64,000 nucleotides of DNA, taken from Pseudoalteromonas luteoviolacea. GTDB lineage: Bacteria > Pseudomonadota > Gammaproteobacteria > Enterobacterales > Alteromonadaceae. A program made the translations under genes and the position numbers. The notes under the pieces are model-generated. The model saw only the letters and a list, made by a program, of their open reading frames with translations. It ran no database searches and was not told the origin of the DNA. The DNA is taken from the NCBI RefSeq assembly GCF_000814765.1, contig NZ_JWIC01000007.1, positions 1,238,815-1,302,814 of the forward strand, read 5' to 3'. Below are positions 62,999 through 64,000 of this stretch, piece by piece. Numbering within the stretch: the first letter of the stretch is position 1; every line of letters begins with the position of its first letter.

Positions 62999-64000
62999 GT
63001 GAATCAAGAACAAGTGATTGAGCAGGGGTTAATGAGCTTAAAGTCCGCATACTGTCTTGAGCCATTCCCAGTGAGCGCGAAAAGAAAAGATAAACTAAAA
63101 AAGTTAAATGCTGCAATTATTGCAAACAAACAACGTTTCGTAGAAGCGGCTAATCAAGACTTTAGCGTTCGGGCCGAGTACGACACGCTTGTAGCTGACT
63201 TAATCCCTACCGTAAGCCATATTCGTTACTTATGTCGTCATATCGATGCATTTATGAAACCGCAATCTAAAACAGCAGGTTGGCAGTTCTTTCCTTCCAA
63301 AGTATGGATTGAGTATGTGCCTAAAGGGGTTGTTGGTATTATTGCGCCATGGAATTATCCGATCCAATTGGCGCTGGTCCCGCTGGCGACAGCTATCGCA
63401 GCGGGTAATAAGGTGATGATAAAACTCAGCGAATTCACTCCGGCAGTAAACAGTGTGATGAGGGATGTGCTTAAATCAATAGAGGATGACTGCATTGTTG
63501 TCGAAGGCGATGCTGCTATTGCATCTGCCTTTAGCCAGCAAAGTTTTGATCACCTATTTTTCACCGGATCTACGAGCATTGGTAAACAAGTGTATGCAGC
63601 CGCCGCACAAAATCTTGTGCCGGTCACCTTGGAACTTGGAGGTAAATCACCCTTGGTGGTGTTAGCGGATGCGAACCAAGACAAAGCCGTATTAGATATT
63701 ATATTTGCAAAAAGTATGAATGCAGGGCAAGTGTGCGTGGCACCTGATTATGTGTTGGTAGAAGAATCTATCTATGATGCTTTTATCACAAAACTAAACA
63801 TCAGTTGCTTAGTTGCGAAGGTAAGGAAACTAAAACAGGTGTTTTAAACGCACATCATGCCAAAAGGCTAGCGTCAATCGTAAAAGAAGCGATTGAAGCT
63901 GGAGCGCAAGTTTGCCACTCTAAGCCGCTTGAAGATGTATGTGCTGAGCACTTTGGAATACACTTAGTGCTAAATCCCCCGCTAGATTCACGTATTATGC
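62999..64000 (+). pseudogene. aldehyde dehydrogenase (coniferyl-aldehyde type), frameshifted and cut by the window end
   Basis: The first frame from a GTG at 62999 (GAGAGA upstream) holds the NAD-binding Rossmann part (GVVGIIAPWNYPIQLALVP, FTGSTSIGKQVY), the catalytic Glu in LELGGKSPLVV and the catalytic Cys in NAGQVCVAPDYVLV, and ends early at 63847. Adding one A to the AAA at 63796-63798 rejoins the next frame, which reads KHQLLSCEGKETKTGVLNAH and continues to the last base (LVLNPPLDSRIM). The order fits the CalB-like dehydrogenases that oxidise aromatic or aliphatic aldehydes. The C-terminal third is beyond the window. Confidence 0.85.

Noticed and set aside
1..64000. CRISPR arrays, prophage, insertion sequences, tRNA or rRNA genes
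   Set aside because: No regularly spaced repeats, transposase or integrase motifs, terminal repeats or tRNA-like cloverleafs were noticed by eye; a covariance-model search was not possible.

Overview
The window looks like chromosome from a marine gammaproteobacterium of the Pseudoalteromonas type. The evidence is an AT-rich sequence, several TonB-dependent receptors, a secreted M4 protease and an M28 aminopeptidase that share PPC domains, many hybrid histidine kinases, a BfrA/BfrB pair with Bfd, and a trehalose locus with TonB receptor, LacI regulator, MFS permease and GH37 trehalase. The genus is inferred from gene content; the species cannot be read. No tRNA, rRNA, CRISPR array, transposase or prophage gene was seen.

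Layout. 1-5 kb: end of a Sel1-repeat protein, a UPF0149/TPR protein with an N-terminal frameshift, an EAL protein, a BLUF photoreceptor and a small secreted protein. 5-12.7 kb: a hybrid kinase, a DUF2938-cupin pair behind a MerR-type promoter, threonine aldolase, two tandem outer-membrane barrels and an Asp/Glu racemase. 12.8-17.3 kb: a phospholipase C-like exoenzyme and a TonB receptor. 17.7-21.6 kb: LacI regulator, sugar MFS permease and trehalase, with matching LacI-type operators before the receptor and before the permease. 21.8-28.4 kb: a His-rich AztD-like lipoprotein behind two Zur boxes, two paralogous WD40 lipoproteins, a transmembrane NERD-like protein split by a frameshift, and a CDF metal exporter. 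28.5-40 kb: a hybrid kinase, Bfd, BfrB/BfrA, a TPR protein with Mn-SOD, a periplasmic binding-like protein, thymidine kinase and two soluble kinases. 40-51 kb: RlmF, a hydrolase, a TPR-sulfotransferase beside a large TonB receptor, an M17 aminopeptidase, PepD and a FabH-like synthase. 51-64 kb: a RegB/RegA-like redox pair, small membrane and Zn-ribbon proteins, a frameshifted TonB receptor, the M4 and M28 proteases, a DASS anion transporter and a frameshifted aldehyde dehydrogenase running off the end.

How the genes work together. Three regulons can be read from DNA sites: trehalose (LacI-type), zinc (Zur) and a MerR-type stress or metal promoter. Iron storage, Bfd and Mn-SOD cluster with Fur-like sites. 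The two bacterioferritins have complementary defects: one has the ferroxidase ligands without the haem Met, the other has the haem Met without the ferroxidase ligands, so they should form a mixed shell.

Caution. Four reading frames (UPF0149, NERD-like, TonB receptor, aldehyde dehydrogenase) are broken in the same way: each is restored by adding one A to an A-run. This pattern suggests homopolymer undercalling in the assembly more than four separate biological mutations.
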